From positions 372,001-436,000 of the forward strand of contig NYMS01000048.1 in assembly GCA_002529455.1 (NCBI GenBank): 64,000 bases of DNA, in the 5' to 3' direction. The translations under genes were made by a program, and so were the position numbers. The first letter of the stretch is position 1. The number at the start of each line of letters is the position of its first letter. This DNA comes from Glycomyces fuscus (GTDB lineage Bacteria > Actinomycetota > Actinomycetes > Streptosporangiales > Streptosporangiaceae). Positions 42,645 through 51,184 of this stretch are shown here, in pieces. The notes beneath the pieces are model-generated. The model made no database searches, was not told the DNA's origin, and worked only from the letters and a program-made list of their open reading frames with translations.

Positions 42645-42650
42645 TAGTCT
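42645..42650 (+). promoter_or_regulatory. -10 box of a probable leaderless promoter for menG
   Basis: TAGTCT ends seven bases before the menG ATG with no ribosome-binding site between; identical to the boxes at 636 and 14980. Confidence 0.55.
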
Positions 42651-42657
42651 TGTGCCC

Positions 42658-43368
42658 ATGACCCGCGCCAAACTCGACAAGAAGCCCCAGGACGTCGCGG
42701 CGATGTTCGACGGCATCGCCGACAGGTACGACCTCGTCAACGACGTCATCTCGCTGGGCCAGGACCGCATCTGGCGCAAGGCCGTGGTCAACGCGGTCGA
42801 GGCCTACAGCGGTGAGCTGGTCCTGGACCTGGCGGCGGGCACGGGCACATCCTCGGAGTCCTTCGTGACGAAGGGCGCCCGCGTGGTGGCCTGCGACTTC
42901 TCCCTCGGGATGCTCCGCACCGGCGTGCGGCGGCGCGGGGGAGCCTCCCGGGGCGGCGTGACCTTCGTGGCGGGCGACGCCCTGCACCTGCCCTTCGCCG
43001 ACGAGACCTTCGACGCGGTCACGATCTCCTTCGGCCTGCGCAACGTCAACGACGTCGACCAGGCGCTGCGCGAGCTGCGGCGGGTCACCAAGGTCGGCGG
43101 GCGGCTGGTCATCTGCGAGTTCAGCCACATCCCGGTCGAGTTCGTGGACCGGCTCTACGCCACCTACCTCATGGGCGCCCTGCCCAGGATCGCGGGCGCG
43201 GTGTCCGGCCGCAGCGAGTCCTACGACTACCTGTCCGAGTCGATCATGGCCTGGCCCAAGCAGCCCGAGCTGGCGCGCCGCCTCCAGGGCGCGGGCTGGT
43301 CGCGGGTGGCCTGGCGCAACCTGTCGACGGGGATCGTCGCCCTGCACCGCGGCTTCCGCGACGCGTAG
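42658..43368 (+). CDS. menG: Demethylmenaquinone methyltransferase
   Basis: A 236-residue SAM-dependent methyltransferase of the UbiE/MenG family that methylates demethylmenaquinone in the last step of menaquinone synthesis. The family start [26 protein letters not shown] is intact. SAM motif I is [12 protein letters not shown], and [36 protein letters not shown] holds motifs II and III. The product feeds the NADH dehydrogenase encoded downstream. The transcript is probably leaderless. A 55-base repeat hairpin begins 51 bases after the stop. Confidence 0.95.
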   Translation: MTRAKLDKKPQDVAAMFDGIADRYDLVNDVISLGQDRIWRKAVVNAVEAYSGELVLDLAAGTGTSSESFVTKGARVVACDFSLGMLRTGVRRRGGASRGGVTFVAGDALHLPFADETFDAVTISFGLRNVNDVDQALRELRRVTKVGGRLVICEFSHIPVEFVDRLYATYLMGALPRIAGAVSGRSESYDYLSESIMAWPKQPELARRLQGAGWSRVAWRNLSTGIVALHRGFRDA

Positions 43369-43419
43369 CGGCCCGACCGCAAGTGTGACCGGTGGGAAAC
43401 GCGAGGCCCCACCTGCGGT

Positions 43420-43474
43420 GATCTTGTACTTGTAGCGAGTCTCGACCGCCGAACCTCGCCATAAGTACAAGATC
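43420..43474. repeat. 55-base hairpin repeat, copy 2
   Basis: The arms GATCTTGTACTT (43420-43431) and AAGTACAAGATC (43463-43474) are identical to copy 1 at 11169. The inner stem pairs GCGAG with CTCGC; these bases differ from copy 1 yet still pair, which indicates selection for structure. The left flank ACCTGCGGT is shared. Confidence 0.8.
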
Positions 43475-43655
43475 ACGCCGAGAAGGCCGTCCCTTCCTCG
43501 CGCCGCCGAAACCCCTGCGGGCCCCGGGGCACTGCGGACCCCCCTGTGGGACCCCCGGGCCCTGCGGACCCCCGGGGCCGTCCCAGGGGCCCGCCCCGGG
43601 GCCCGCCCCACGGGCCGCACACGGCCAGAGCACATCCGGCATAAGAATTCCGTAA

Positions 43656-43687
43656 TCCCGAGGAGCACTCCGCTCCTCGGGACTTTT
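43656..43687 (+). terminator. Strong orphan intrinsic terminator
   Basis: TCCCGAGGAG (43656-43665) and CTCCTCGGGA (43673-43682) are perfect complements around seven bases, followed by CTTTTGTG. It lies 288 bases past menG, so it ends either a long menG transcript or a separate small RNA. Confidence 0.8.
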
Positions 43688-43872
43688 GTGTTGCCCGTGT
43701 GACGCCTGAGGTGGCGCTCACCGTGGTGATCTGGGCCTCTGACGGAGGGTGACGGCGTTCAGGGGCGTGTGAAGCCCTCTGGGGGCCTATGTCCCCTTTG
43801 ATAGCGGGCCGTCTGGATACCCCCGAGGACTCGCCTCGGGCACCGGGAGGGTCTAGACTGCCGAAAAGAGCC

Positions 43873-43890
43873 TTGTGAAGTGCTTCACAA
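43873..43890. promoter_or_regulatory. Rex operator before the menaquinone reductase-like gene
   Basis: TTGTGAAGTGCTTCACAA is an exact match to the Rex operator consensus TTGTGAANNNNTTCACAA, and the palindrome extends one base pair further on each side. Rex is the NADH/NAD+-sensing repressor known to control respiratory genes in Streptomyces. It lies about 140 bases before the GTG at 44032. Confidence 0.92.
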
Positions 43891-43896
43891 GTCTAG

Positions 43897-43930
43897 GAGG
43901 TATAGGACACATACCTCTATGTCGGACATA
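43897..43930. promoter_or_regulatory. Two further palindromes at the same promoter
   Basis: GAGGTAT (43897-43903) pairs with ATACCTC (43911-43917), and TATGTC-G-GACATA (43918-43930) is a palindrome directly after it. They may be a leader hairpin or sites for a second regulator. Confidence 0.45.
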
Positions 43931-44031
43931 ACGGACTCCCCACAGCACCCATACAACTCCCCCCGTGAGCGGGTCCATCCCGCAGGCAGGCCCGCCACGG
44001 TGCATCCGCGCGAGCAGTCGAGGACCCACCC

Positions 44032-45336
44032 GTGAGCGAGACAGCCACCTCCTCTCCCCGAGGCCGGGAGCGGACCGAGTACGACGCCGACGTGATCGTG
44101 GTCGGCGCAGGTCCCTCCGGCTCCACCACCGCCTACTACCTCGCCCAGGCAGGACTGGACGTCCTGCTCCTGGAGAAGACCTCCTTCCCGAGGGAGAAGG
44201 TCTGCGGCGACGGACTGACGCCCCGGGCGGTGAAGCAGCTCACCGCCATGGGCATCACCTTCGAGGACGAGGGGTGGATCAGGAACCACGGGCTGCGCAT
44301 CGTCGGCGCGGGCGTGCGCCTGGAACTGCCCTGGCCCGACCTGGCCGCCTACCCGGGTTTCGGCCTCGTGCGCACCCGTTACGACTTCGACCAGATCCTG
44401 GCCAACCGCGCGGTGGCCGCCGGGGCCAAGCTCCTGGAGCGCACCACCGTCACCGGCCCCCTCATGGACGAGCGCAGCAACCGCATCGTCGGGGTCCTGG
44501 CCAAGAACGCCGACCGCGAGCCCGTCACCTTCCGGGCGCCGCTGGTCGTGGCCGCCGACGGCAACTCCTCCCGGCTGTCCGTGGCCATGGGCATCCGCAA
44601 GCGCGACGACCGCCCCATGGGCGTGGCCGTGCGCACCTACTTCGAGAGCCCCCGCCACGAGGACGACTACCTGGAGTCCTGGCTGGAGCTGTGGGACCGC
44701 AGCGGCGACAAGGACGTCCTCCTTCCCGGCTACGGCTGGGTCTTCGGCGTCGGCGACGGCACCAGCAACGTCGGCCTGGGCATCCTCAACTCCACCGCCT
44801 CCTTCCAGGACGTGGACTACCGCAAGCTCCTGCGCCGCTGGACCGACTCCATGCCGAAGGAGTGGGGCTTCACCGAGGAGAACCAGAAGGGCGCCATCCG
44901 CGGCGCCGCGCTGCCCATGGGCTTCAACCGGGTGCCGCACTACTCCCGCGGCCTCATGCTCGTCGGCGACGCGGGCGGCATGGTCAACCCCTTCAACGGC
45001 GAGGGCATCGCCTACGCCATGGAGGCCGGGAACATCGCCGCCGACGTGATCGTGCAGGCGCACGGCAGACCCACCCAGCAGACCCGCGAGCGGACCCTGC
45101 TGCGCTACCCGGACGTGCTCGCCGACACCTACGGCGGCTACTACACGCTCGGCCGCTACTTCGTGAAGGTCATCGGCCAGCCCGAGTTCATGAAGTACGC
45201 GACCAGGTACGGGCTGCGCCAGCGCACCCTCATGAAGTTCGCGCTGAAGATGCTGGCCAACCTCACCGAGCCCACGCAGGGAGACGCCATGGACAGGGTC
45301 ATCAACGGCCTGTCCCGCATCGCACCCGCGGCCTGA
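44032..45336 (+). CDS. Geranylgeranyl reductase family flavoprotein (menaquinone side-chain reductase type)
   Basis: A 434-residue FAD-dependent reductase. The dinucleotide fold is DVIVVGAGPSGSTTAYYLAQAGLDVLLLEK. FPREKVCGDGLTPRAVKQL is the family signature with its conserved Cys, and GDAGGMVNPFNGEGIAYAMEAG is the second FAD motif. Relatives next to nuo operons in actinobacteria, such as mycobacterial MenJ, saturate one isoprene unit of menaquinone; I infer that role. The GTG start at 44032 has only a weak GAGG-like site. A Rex operator upstream and the nuo genes downstream support a respiratory role. Confidence 0.88.
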   Translation: MSETATSSPRGRERTEYDADVIVVGAGPSGSTTAYYLAQAGLDVLLLEKTSFPREKVCGDGLTPRAVKQLTAMGITFEDEGWIRNHGLRIVGAGVRLELPWPDLAAYPGFGLVRTRYDFDQILANRAVAAGAKLLERTTVTGPLMDERSNRIVGVLAKNADREPVTFRAPLVVAADGNSSRLSVAMGIRKRDDRPMGVAVRTYFESPRHEDDYLESWLELWDRSGDKDVLLPGYGWVFGVGDGTSNVGLGILNSTASFQDVDYRKLLRRWTDSMPKEWGFTEENQKGAIRGAALPMGFNRVPHYSRGLMLVGDAGGMVNPFNGEGIAYAMEAGNIAADVIVQAHGRPTQQTRERTLLRYPDVLADTYGGYYTLGRYFVKVIGQPEFMKYATRYGLRQRTLMKFALKMLANLTEPTQGDAMDRVINGLSRIAPAA

Positions 45337-45343
45337 CGGGCCG

Positions 45344-45371
45344 GGGTCCGGACGCCCGCGCGCCCGGACCC
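45344..45371 (+). terminator. Hairpin after the reductase gene
   Basis: GGGTCCGG (45344-45351) pairs with CCGGACCC (45364-45371), eight bases after the stop. Together with the Rex-like site at 45543, it suggests nuoA has its own promoter. Confidence 0.45.
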
Positions 45372-45542
45372 ACCGGGCGGGGAGCCGCCCCGGGGACAGC
45401 CGGATCCGCCCGAGGCGCCGCCAGCCAGGCGCCGCGGTCCGGTCCCCGGGACACGGGGCGGCCCGCCGGGACAAGAACACACCGGGCGGTCGAGCCCGGC
45501 TCCACAACAGGACACACGGGACGACCGGAGATGAGCCCGCAC

Positions 45543-45560
45543 AAGTGAAAGCAATCACAA
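45543..45560. promoter_or_regulatory. Degenerate Rex operator before nuoA
   Basis: Read on the minus strand, TTGTGATTGCTTTCACTT matches the Rex consensus at 11 of 14 fixed positions. It lies 52 bases before the nuoA start, where the nuo Rex site is found in Streptomyces. Confidence 0.6.
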
Positions 45561-45612
45561 GCGCTCCCGGCACGCCGCGCGGGCGTGCCCAGCAGCCAGG
45601 AGGAGGGTGACC

Positions 45613-45972
45613 GTGGAGCTGTACACACCGATCTTCGTGCTCGGCGGGATCGGCGCCGCGTTCGTCGTGGTGTCGATGGTCGCCGGGGCGCTCCTGGGGC
45701 CCAAGCGCTACAACCGCGCCAAGATGCAGGCCTACGAGTGCGGCATCGAGCCCACGCCGCAGCCCGCGGGCGGCGGCCGATTCACCGTCAAGTACTACAT
45801 GACGGCCATGATGTTCATCGTCTTCGACATCGAGATCATCTTCCTCATCCCCTGGGCCGTGCACTTCGACGCACTGGGCTGGTTCGGACTGGTCGCGATC
45901 GTCCTCTTCCTGGTGAACGTCTCCATCGCCTACGCCTACGAGTGGCGCCGCGGAGGCCTCGAATGGGACTGA
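45613..45972 (+). CDS. nuoA: NADH-quinone oxidoreductase subunit A
   Basis: A 119-residue membrane subunit of complex I with three helices (about residues 6-28, 60-82 and 87-107). [43 protein letters not shown] holds the conserved Cys loop and the acidic helix-two residues of the quinone-site region. The GTG at 45613 is preferred over the GTG at 45607 because the AGGAGGAG site is correctly spaced for the former. It is separated from nuoB by 520 bases of tandem repeat, unlike all later nuo genes, which overlap or nearly touch. Confidence 0.95.
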   Translation: MELYTPIFVLGGIGAAFVVVSMVAGALLGPKRYNRAKMQAYECGIEPTPQPAGGGRFTVKYYMTAMMFIVFDIEIIFLIPWAVHFDALGWFGLVAIVLFLVNVSIAYAYEWRRGGLEWD

Positions 45973-45979
45973 ACAGTAT

Positions 45980-46384
45980 TTCTTTGGGGCTCCGCTCCGC
46001 TTCGCCCCGGGGCCGGGCGCCTCAGGGGCGGGAACCTTCGGCGTCTGCCGTGCCTGGCTCGTTCCTCGCTGGCGGCACGTCCGACCGCCTCCAGAACCCC
46101 GCCGGCGCCCGGGCTTCTTTGGGGCTCCGCTCCGCTTCGCCCCGGGTCCGGGCGCCTCAGGGGCGGGAACCTTCGGCGTCTGCCGTGCCTGGCTCGTTCC
46201 TCGCTGGCGGCACGTCCGACCGCCTCCAGAACCCCGCCGGCGCCCGGGCTTCTTTGGGGCTCCGCTCCGCTTCGCCCCGGGTCCGGGCGCCTCAGGGGCG
46301 GGAACCTTCGGCGTCTCCCGTGCCTGGCTCGTTCCTCGCTGGCGGCACGTCCGACCGCCTCCAGAACCCCGCCGGCGCCCGGGC
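45980..46384. repeat. Three tandem 135-base repeats between nuoA and nuoB
   Basis: Units 45980-46114, 46115-46249 and 46250-46384 are nearly identical; differences seen are GG/GT at the GGGCCGGG site of unit 1 and CTG/CTC in unit 3. Each holds outer arms CCGGGCGCC and GGCGCCCGG and inner arms CGTGCC and GGCACG around the conserved CTCGTTCCTCGC. A degenerate head of a fourth unit follows to about 46420. Since 135 is a multiple of three, long open frames run through the array; they are not genes. Confidence 0.92.
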
Positions 46385-46492
46385 TCCCTCGGGGCCTCCG
46401 CTTCGCTTCGGCCCGTGTGCGGCAGACCACCGCGACGAGGCGCCGACCGCAGGACACACCCCGCAGCCCAGCCCGGAGGAGGACCACAGCTG

Positions 46493-47038
46493 ATGGGACT
46501 CGAGGAGAAACTGCCCAGCGGCATCCTGCTCACGACCGTCGAGCAGGTCGTGGGCATGGCACGCAAGAGCTCCATGTGGCCCGCCACGTTCGGCCTGGCC
46601 TGCTGCGCCATCGAGATGATGTCCGTCGGCGGCCCGCACTACGACCTGGCCCGGTTCGGCATGGAGAAGTTCGGCGCCACCCCGCGCCAGGCCGACCTGA
46701 TGATCGTCGCCGGGCGCGTGAGCCAGAAGATGGCCCCCGTCCTGCGTCAGATCTACGACCAGATGCCCGAGCCCAAGTGGGTCATCGCGATGGGCGTGTG
46801 CGCCTCCAGCGGCGGCATGTTCAACAACTACGCGATCGTCCAGGGCGTGGACCACATCGTCCCCGTCGACATGTACCTGCCCGGCTGCCCGCCGCGGCCG
46901 GAGATGCTCCTGGACGCCGTGCTCAAGCTGCACGACAAGGTGCAGAACACCAAGCTCGGCGCCCACCGGGAGCAGGAGATCACCGAGAACGAGGAGCGGA
47001 TGCTCCGCCGTTCGCTGCCGCTGGTGAGCAAGGACTGA
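46493..47038 (+). CDS. nuoB: NADH-quinone oxidoreductase subunit B
   Basis: A 181-residue peripheral-arm subunit carrying the last iron-sulfur cluster, N2. The ligands are in [10 protein letters not shown] (paired cysteines), [10 protein letters not shown] and [16 protein letters not shown]. The ATG at 46493 has a GGAGGAGG site. It begins a compact run in which each following gene starts within a few bases of the previous stop. Confidence 0.97.
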   Translation: MGLEEKLPSGILLTTVEQVVGMARKSSMWPATFGLACCAIEMMSVGGPHYDLARFGMEKFGATPRQADLMIVAGRVSQKMAPVLRQIYDQMPEPKWVIAMGVCASSGGMFNNYAIVQGVDHIVPVDMYLPGCPPRPEMLLDAVLKLHDKVQNTKLGAHREQEITENEERMLRRSLPLVSKD

Positions 47039-47039
47039 C

Positions 47040-47780
47040 ATGAGCACCGAGAACGAACGCGAACGCGACGAGGAAGCGGCGAACCTCCCCGACAAGCTGG
47101 GCCGCGAGCGGCTGGCCGCGCCGATCCGGCGCACCGGGATGTTCGGCGCCACGACCACCGGGGACACCTCCGGCTTCGGCGGCCTCCGGGTGCGGGGGAG
47201 CGCTCCCGCGCACAGCCAGCGCCCCTTCACCGACCCCGAGGACCCGCGCACCGCCGACTTCGACCGGGTGGCCGACGACCTGGAGGCCGCCCTGGGCGAG
47301 GACGCGGACGCGGTCGAGCGGATCGAGGTCGCGCACGGCGAGATCACCTTCCACACGCGCCGCGAGGCGCTCCCGAAGCTGGCCCGCCTGCTGCGCGACG
47401 ACCCGGCCCTGCGCTACGAGCTGTGCACGGGCGTGACGGGGGTGCACTTCCCCGACGACACCGGGCGGGAGCTGCACGCGGTCTACCACTTCCGCTCGCT
47501 CACCCACAACAGCGAGATCCGCGTCGCCACCACCTGCCCCGACGCCGACCCGCACGTGCCCTCGATCGTGTCGGTCTACCCGACCAACGACTGGCACGAG
47601 CGCGAGGCCTGGGACTTCTTCGGGATCGTCTTCGACGGCCACCCGGCGCTGACCCGGATCCAGATGCCCGACGACTGGCACGGCCACCCCCAGCGCAAGG
47701 ACTACCCGCTGGGCGGCATCCCGGTCGAGTACCGGGGAGCCACCGTGCCCCCGCCGGACGAGCGGAGGTCCTACAAGTGA
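47040..47780 (+). CDS. nuoC: NADH-quinone oxidoreductase subunit C
   Basis: A 246-residue peripheral subunit. The family signature is [45 protein letters not shown], ending [11 protein letters not shown]. The N-terminal 65 residues are a charged extension common in actinobacteria. It starts two bases after the nuoB stop; NuoC and NuoD are separate proteins here, not fused as in E. coli. Confidence 0.95.
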   Translation: MSTENERERDEEAANLPDKLGRERLAAPIRRTGMFGATTTGDTSGFGGLRVRGSAPAHSQRPFTDPEDPRTADFDRVADDLEAALGEDADAVERIEVAHGEITFHTRREALPKLARLLRDDPALRYELCTGVTGVHFPDDTGRELHAVYHFRSLTHNSEIRVATTCPDADPHVPSIVSVYPTNDWHEREAWDFFGIVFDGHPALTRIQMPDDWHGHPQRKDYPLGGIPVEYRGATVPPPDERRSYK

Positions 47781-47823
47781 GCCCCGCCACACCCACGCAC
47801 TCCGCCACGAAGGGAGGCCCGGC

Positions 47824-49119
47824 ATGACCGTCACCGAGGACTACATCGACGCCTCCGGCGGGGACTGGGACGACGTCATCGAGAAGGCGCAGGCCACCAG
47901 CGCCGAACGCCTCGTCGTCAACATGGGACCCCAGCACCCGTCCACGCACGGCGTGCTCAGGCTGATCCTCACCCTCGACGGCGAGACCTGCACCGAGGCG
48001 CGCGTCGGTATCGGCTACCTGCACACCGGTATCGAGAAGAACATGGAGTACCGGACGTGGACGCAGGGCACCACGTTCGTGACCCGCATGGACTACCTGA
48101 CGCCGCTGTTCAACGAGACGGCGTACTGCCTGGCGGTCGAGAAGCTGCTCGGCATCACCGACCGCGTCCCCGACCGGGCCAACGTCATCCGCGTGATGAT
48201 GATGGAGCTCAACCGGATGGCCTCGCACTTCGTGGCGATGGCGACCTTCGGCATGGAGCTGGGCGCGACCACGGTCATGACCAACGGCTTCCGTGAGCGC
48301 GAGATGATCCTGGACATCTTCGAGCTGGTCACCGGCCTGAGGATGAACCACGCCTACGTCCGCCCCGGCGGCGTGGCCCAGGACCTTCCGCCCGGCGCGG
48401 TCGGCAAGGTCCGGGAGCTGCTCAAGGAGATGCCCAAGCGCATCGCCATCATGCGCAAGCTCCTGGACGAGAACCCCGTCTACCTCGCCCGCACCCAGGA
48501 CGTGGCCTACCTCAACCTGCCCGGCTGCATGGCGCTCGGCGTCACCGGCCCGCTCCTGCGGGCCTCCGGCCTGGCCTGGGACCTGCGCAAGGCCAAGCCC
48601 TACTGCGGCTACGAGGGCTACGAGTTCGACGTCCCGGTCTCCGACGGCGGCGACGTCTACGCCCGCTACCGCGTGCGCATGGCCGAGATGGAGGAGAGCC
48701 TGAAGATCATCGAGCAGTGCCTGGACAAGCTCCAGCCCGGCCCGGTGATGATCCAGGACGCCAAGATCGGCTGGCCCGCCAAGCTGGCGCTGGGGCCCGA
48801 CGGCCTGGGCAACTCGCCCGACCACATCGCGCACATCATGACCAGTTCCATGGAAGCGCTCATCCACCACTTCAAGCTGGTCACCGAGGGCTTCCGGGTC
48901 CCCGCGGGCCAGGCCTACGCGGCCGTCGAGAGCGCCAAGGGCGAGCTCGGCTGCTACGCGGTCAGCGACGGGAGCACCCGTCCCCACCGCGTGCACTTCC
49001 GCGACCCCTCGTTCACCCACCTTCAGGCCGTCGCGGCCATGTGCGAGGGCGGCACGGTGGCGGACGTCATCGCGGCCGTGGCCAGTATCGACCCGGTGAT
49101 GGGAGGCGTGGACCGGTGA
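47824..49119 (+). CDS. nuoD: NADH-quinone oxidoreductase subunit D
   Basis: A 431-residue subunit forming part of the quinone pocket. [22 protein letters not shown] carries the conserved His of the quinone site; [13 protein letters not shown] and the C-terminal [18 protein letters not shown] are family signatures. The conserved Tyr of the pocket lies in the region [15 protein letters not shown]. It lies 43 bases after nuoC and its stop overlaps nuoE by four bases. Confidence 0.97.
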   Translation: MTVTEDYIDASGGDWDDVIEKAQATSAERLVVNMGPQHPSTHGVLRLILTLDGETCTEARVGIGYLHTGIEKNMEYRTWTQGTTFVTRMDYLTPLFNETAYCLAVEKLLGITDRVPDRANVIRVMMMELNRMASHFVAMATFGMELGATTVMTNGFREREMILDIFELVTGLRMNHAYVRPGGVAQDLPPGAVGKVRELLKEMPKRIAIMRKLLDENPVYLARTQDVAYLNLPGCMALGVTGPLLRASGLAWDLRKAKPYCGYEGYEFDVPVSDGGDVYARYRVRMAEMEESLKIIEQCLDKLQPGPVMIQDAKIGWPAKLALGPDGLGNSPDHIAHIMTSSMEALIHHFKLVTEGFRVPAGQAYAAVESAKGELGCYAVSDGSTRPHRVHFRDPSFTHLQAVAAMCEGGTVADVIAAVASIDPVMGGVDR

Positions 49120-49868
49120 GCGAACACGAGACCACAGGGACCGGGGGGACGGCCGAGCCGCGCGAGGCCCTGCCCGCCGACGTCGTCGCCCGGCTGGAGC
49201 CGGACGCCAAGGAGATCATCGGCCGCTACCCGCGGCCGAGGTCGGCGCTGCTGCCGCTGCTGCACCTGGTGCAGGCCGAGGAGGGGTACGTCAGCAAGGC
49301 CGGGATGCGCTTCTGCGCCGACCAGCTCGACATCACCCTCGCCGAGGTCAACGCGGTCGCCACGTTCTACACCATGTACCGCCGCCGCCCCGGCGGCGAC
49401 TACCAGGTGGGCGTGTGCACCAACACCCTGTGCGCGGTGATGGGCGGCGACGAGATCTTCCAGAGCCTCAAGGACCACCTGGGGGTCGGCAACAACGAGA
49501 CCACCGGGGACGGCAGGGTCACGCTGGAGCACGTCGAGTGCAACGCGGCCTGCGACTTCGCGCCGGTCGTGATGGTCAACTGGGAGTTCTTCGACAACCA
49601 GACCCCCGAGACCGCCAGGAAGCTGGTCGACGACCTGCGCCTGGGCAACGACGTCGCGCCCACGCGCGGCCCCGCCAGCCTGTGCACCTGGAAGCAGGCC
49701 TCCCGGGTGCTGGCCGGGTTCGAGGACGGCCGCGCGGGCGAGGGCGTCCAGGCCGCCGCGCCCTCCCTGGCCGGACTCCGGCTGGCCCGGGAGCGCGGCT
49801 GGACCGCGCCCGACCCGGACAACCTCCCCGCCAAACCCGCCGACCAGGGTGAGGAGGACGCCAAGTGA
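49116..49868 (+). CDS. nuoE: NADH-quinone oxidoreductase subunit E
   Basis: A 250-residue subunit of the NADH-oxidising module with a [2Fe-2S] cluster. The ligands are the Cys pair in [12 protein letters not shown] and the pair in [12 protein letters not shown]. The helical N-terminal domain ([24 protein letters not shown]) is standard. The C-terminal 80 residues are an actinobacterial extension rich in Ala, Asp and Pro. GTG at 49116 overlaps the nuoD stop (GTGA). Confidence 0.96.
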   Translation: MSEHETTGTGGTAEPREALPADVVARLEPDAKEIIGRYPRPRSALLPLLHLVQAEEGYVSKAGMRFCADQLDITLAEVNAVATFYTMYRRRPGGDYQVGVCTNTLCAVMGGDEIFQSLKDHLGVGNNETTGDGRVTLEHVECNAACDFAPVVMVNWEFFDNQTPETARKLVDDLRLGNDVAPTRGPASLCTWKQASRVLAGFEDGRAGEGVQAAAPSLAGLRLARERGWTAPDPDNLPAKPADQGEEDAK

Positions 49869-51184
49869 CCACCCTGACCCCGATCCTGTCGCGCGACTGG
49901 GACCGCCCCGACTCCTTCACCCTGGAGGGCTACCGCGCCACCGGCGGCTACGGCGCGCTGCGCAAGGCGCTGGCCATGGAGCCCGACGCCATCGTGGACC
50001 TGGTCAAGAAGTCCGGCCTGCGCGGCCGCGGCGGCGCCGGGTTCCCCACGGGGATGAAGTGGGGCTTCCTGCCCGCGGACAACCCCAACCCGCGCTACCT
50101 CGTCGTCAACGCCGACGAGTCCGAGCCGGGCACCTGCAAGGACATCCCGCTCATGCTCGCCAACCCGCACGCGCTGGTGGAGGGGGTGGCGATCGCCTCG
50201 TACGCGATCAGGTCCAGCCAGGCCTTCATCTACGTGCGCGGCGAGGTCGTGCACGTCATCCGCCGCCTGCGCCGGGCCGTCGCCGAGGCCTACGAGGCCG
50301 GGCTGCTCGGCAGGGACGTCCTGGGCACCGGCTTCGACCTCGACGTCGTCGTCCACGCCGGGGCGGGCGCCTACATCTGCGGCGAGGAGACCGCGCTGCT
50401 GGACTCGCTGGAGGGCTACCGGGGCCAGCCCCGGCTCAAGCCGCCCTTCCCCGCGGTCGCCGGGCTCTACGCCTCGCCGACCGTGGTCAACAACGTCGAG
50501 TCCATCGCCAGCGTGCCGAGCATCGTGGCCAACGGCGCCGACTGGTTCACGTCCATGGGCACCGAGAAGTCCGCCGGGTTCGGCTTCTTCTCCCTGTCCG
50601 GGCACGTGGTCAACCCCGGCCAGTACGAGGCCCCGCTGGGCGTGACCCTGCGCGAGCTGCTCGACATGTCGGGCGGGATCCGCCCCGGGCACCGGCTCAA
50701 GTTCTGGACGCCCGGCGGCTCCTCCACGCCGATCTTCACCGAGGAGCACCTGGACACCCCGCTCGACTTCGAGTCCGTGGGCGCCGCCGGGTCCATGCTC
50801 GGCACCCGCGCCCTCCAGATCTTCGACGAGACCACCTGCGTGGTGCGCGCCGTCGGCCGCTGGATCGCCTTCTACGCCCACGAGTCCTGCGGCAAGTGCA
50901 CGCCCTGCCGCGAGGGCAACTTCTGGATGGTCCAGGTCCTGGACCGGCTGGAGAACGGGCAGGGCACCGAGGCCGACCTCGACAAGCTCCTGGACATCTG
51001 CGACAACCTGCTCGGCCGCTCCTTCTGCGCCCTCGGCGACGGCGCGACCAGCCCGGTCACCTCCTCGATCAAGTACTTCCGCCAGGAGTACATCGACCAC
51101 GTGGAGCGGGGCGGCTGCCCCTTCGACCACTCCCGGGCCACCCTCTGGGGCGACCGGCCGACCACGACGGGAGGACACCAGTGA
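49865..51184 (+). CDS. nuoF: NADH-quinone oxidoreductase subunit F (NADH/FMN site)
   Basis: A 439-residue subunit that binds NADH and [19 protein letters not shown] is the NADH-binding Gly loop; [14 protein letters not shown] and [15 protein letters not shown] are FMN-site blocks. The [4Fe-4S] N3 cluster is in [12 protein letters not shown] plus the Cys in [11 protein letters not shown] at 49865 overlaps the nuoE stop, and its own stop overlaps nuoG by four bases. Confidence 0.97.
   Translation: MTTLTPILSRDWDRPDSFTLEGYRATGGYGALRKALAMEPDAIVDLVKKSGLRGRGGAGFPTGMKWGFLPADNPNPRYLVVNADESEPGTCKDIPLMLANPHALVEGVAIASYAIRSSQAFIYVRGEVVHVIRRLRRAVAEAYEAGLLGRDVLGTGFDLDVVVHAGAGAYICGEETALLDSLEGYRGQPRLKPPFPAVAGLYASPTVVNNVESIASVPSIVANGADWFTSMGTEKSAGFGFFSLSGHVVNPGQYEAPLGVTLRELLDMSGGIRPGHRLKFWTPGGSSTPIFTEEHLDTPLDFESVGAAGSMLGTRALQIFDETTCVVRAVGRWIAFYAHESCGKCTPCREGNFWMVQVLDRLENGQGTEADLDKLLDICDNLLGRSFCALGDGATSPVTSSIKYFRQEYIDHVERGGCPFDHSRATLWGDRPTTTGGHQ

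Larger units (their letters stand above)
43369..44031. other. 663-base menG-GGR intergenic stretch
   Basis: No protein gene is credible. In order it contains repeat hairpin copy 2 (43420-43474), a G/C-run-rich stretch with repeated GCGGACCCCC and GGGCCCGCCCC units (about 43500-43620), a strong orphan terminator (43656-43687), and a palindrome-dense promoter (43872-43930) with a Rex operator. Confidence 0.6.

Noticed and set aside
45585-46493. A 302-codon open frame through the nuoA-nuoB gap
   Set aside because: It is open because the 135-base repeat is a multiple of three; the sequence overlaps nuoA out of frame, encodes three copies of a low-complexity 45-residue unit, and has no family similarity.
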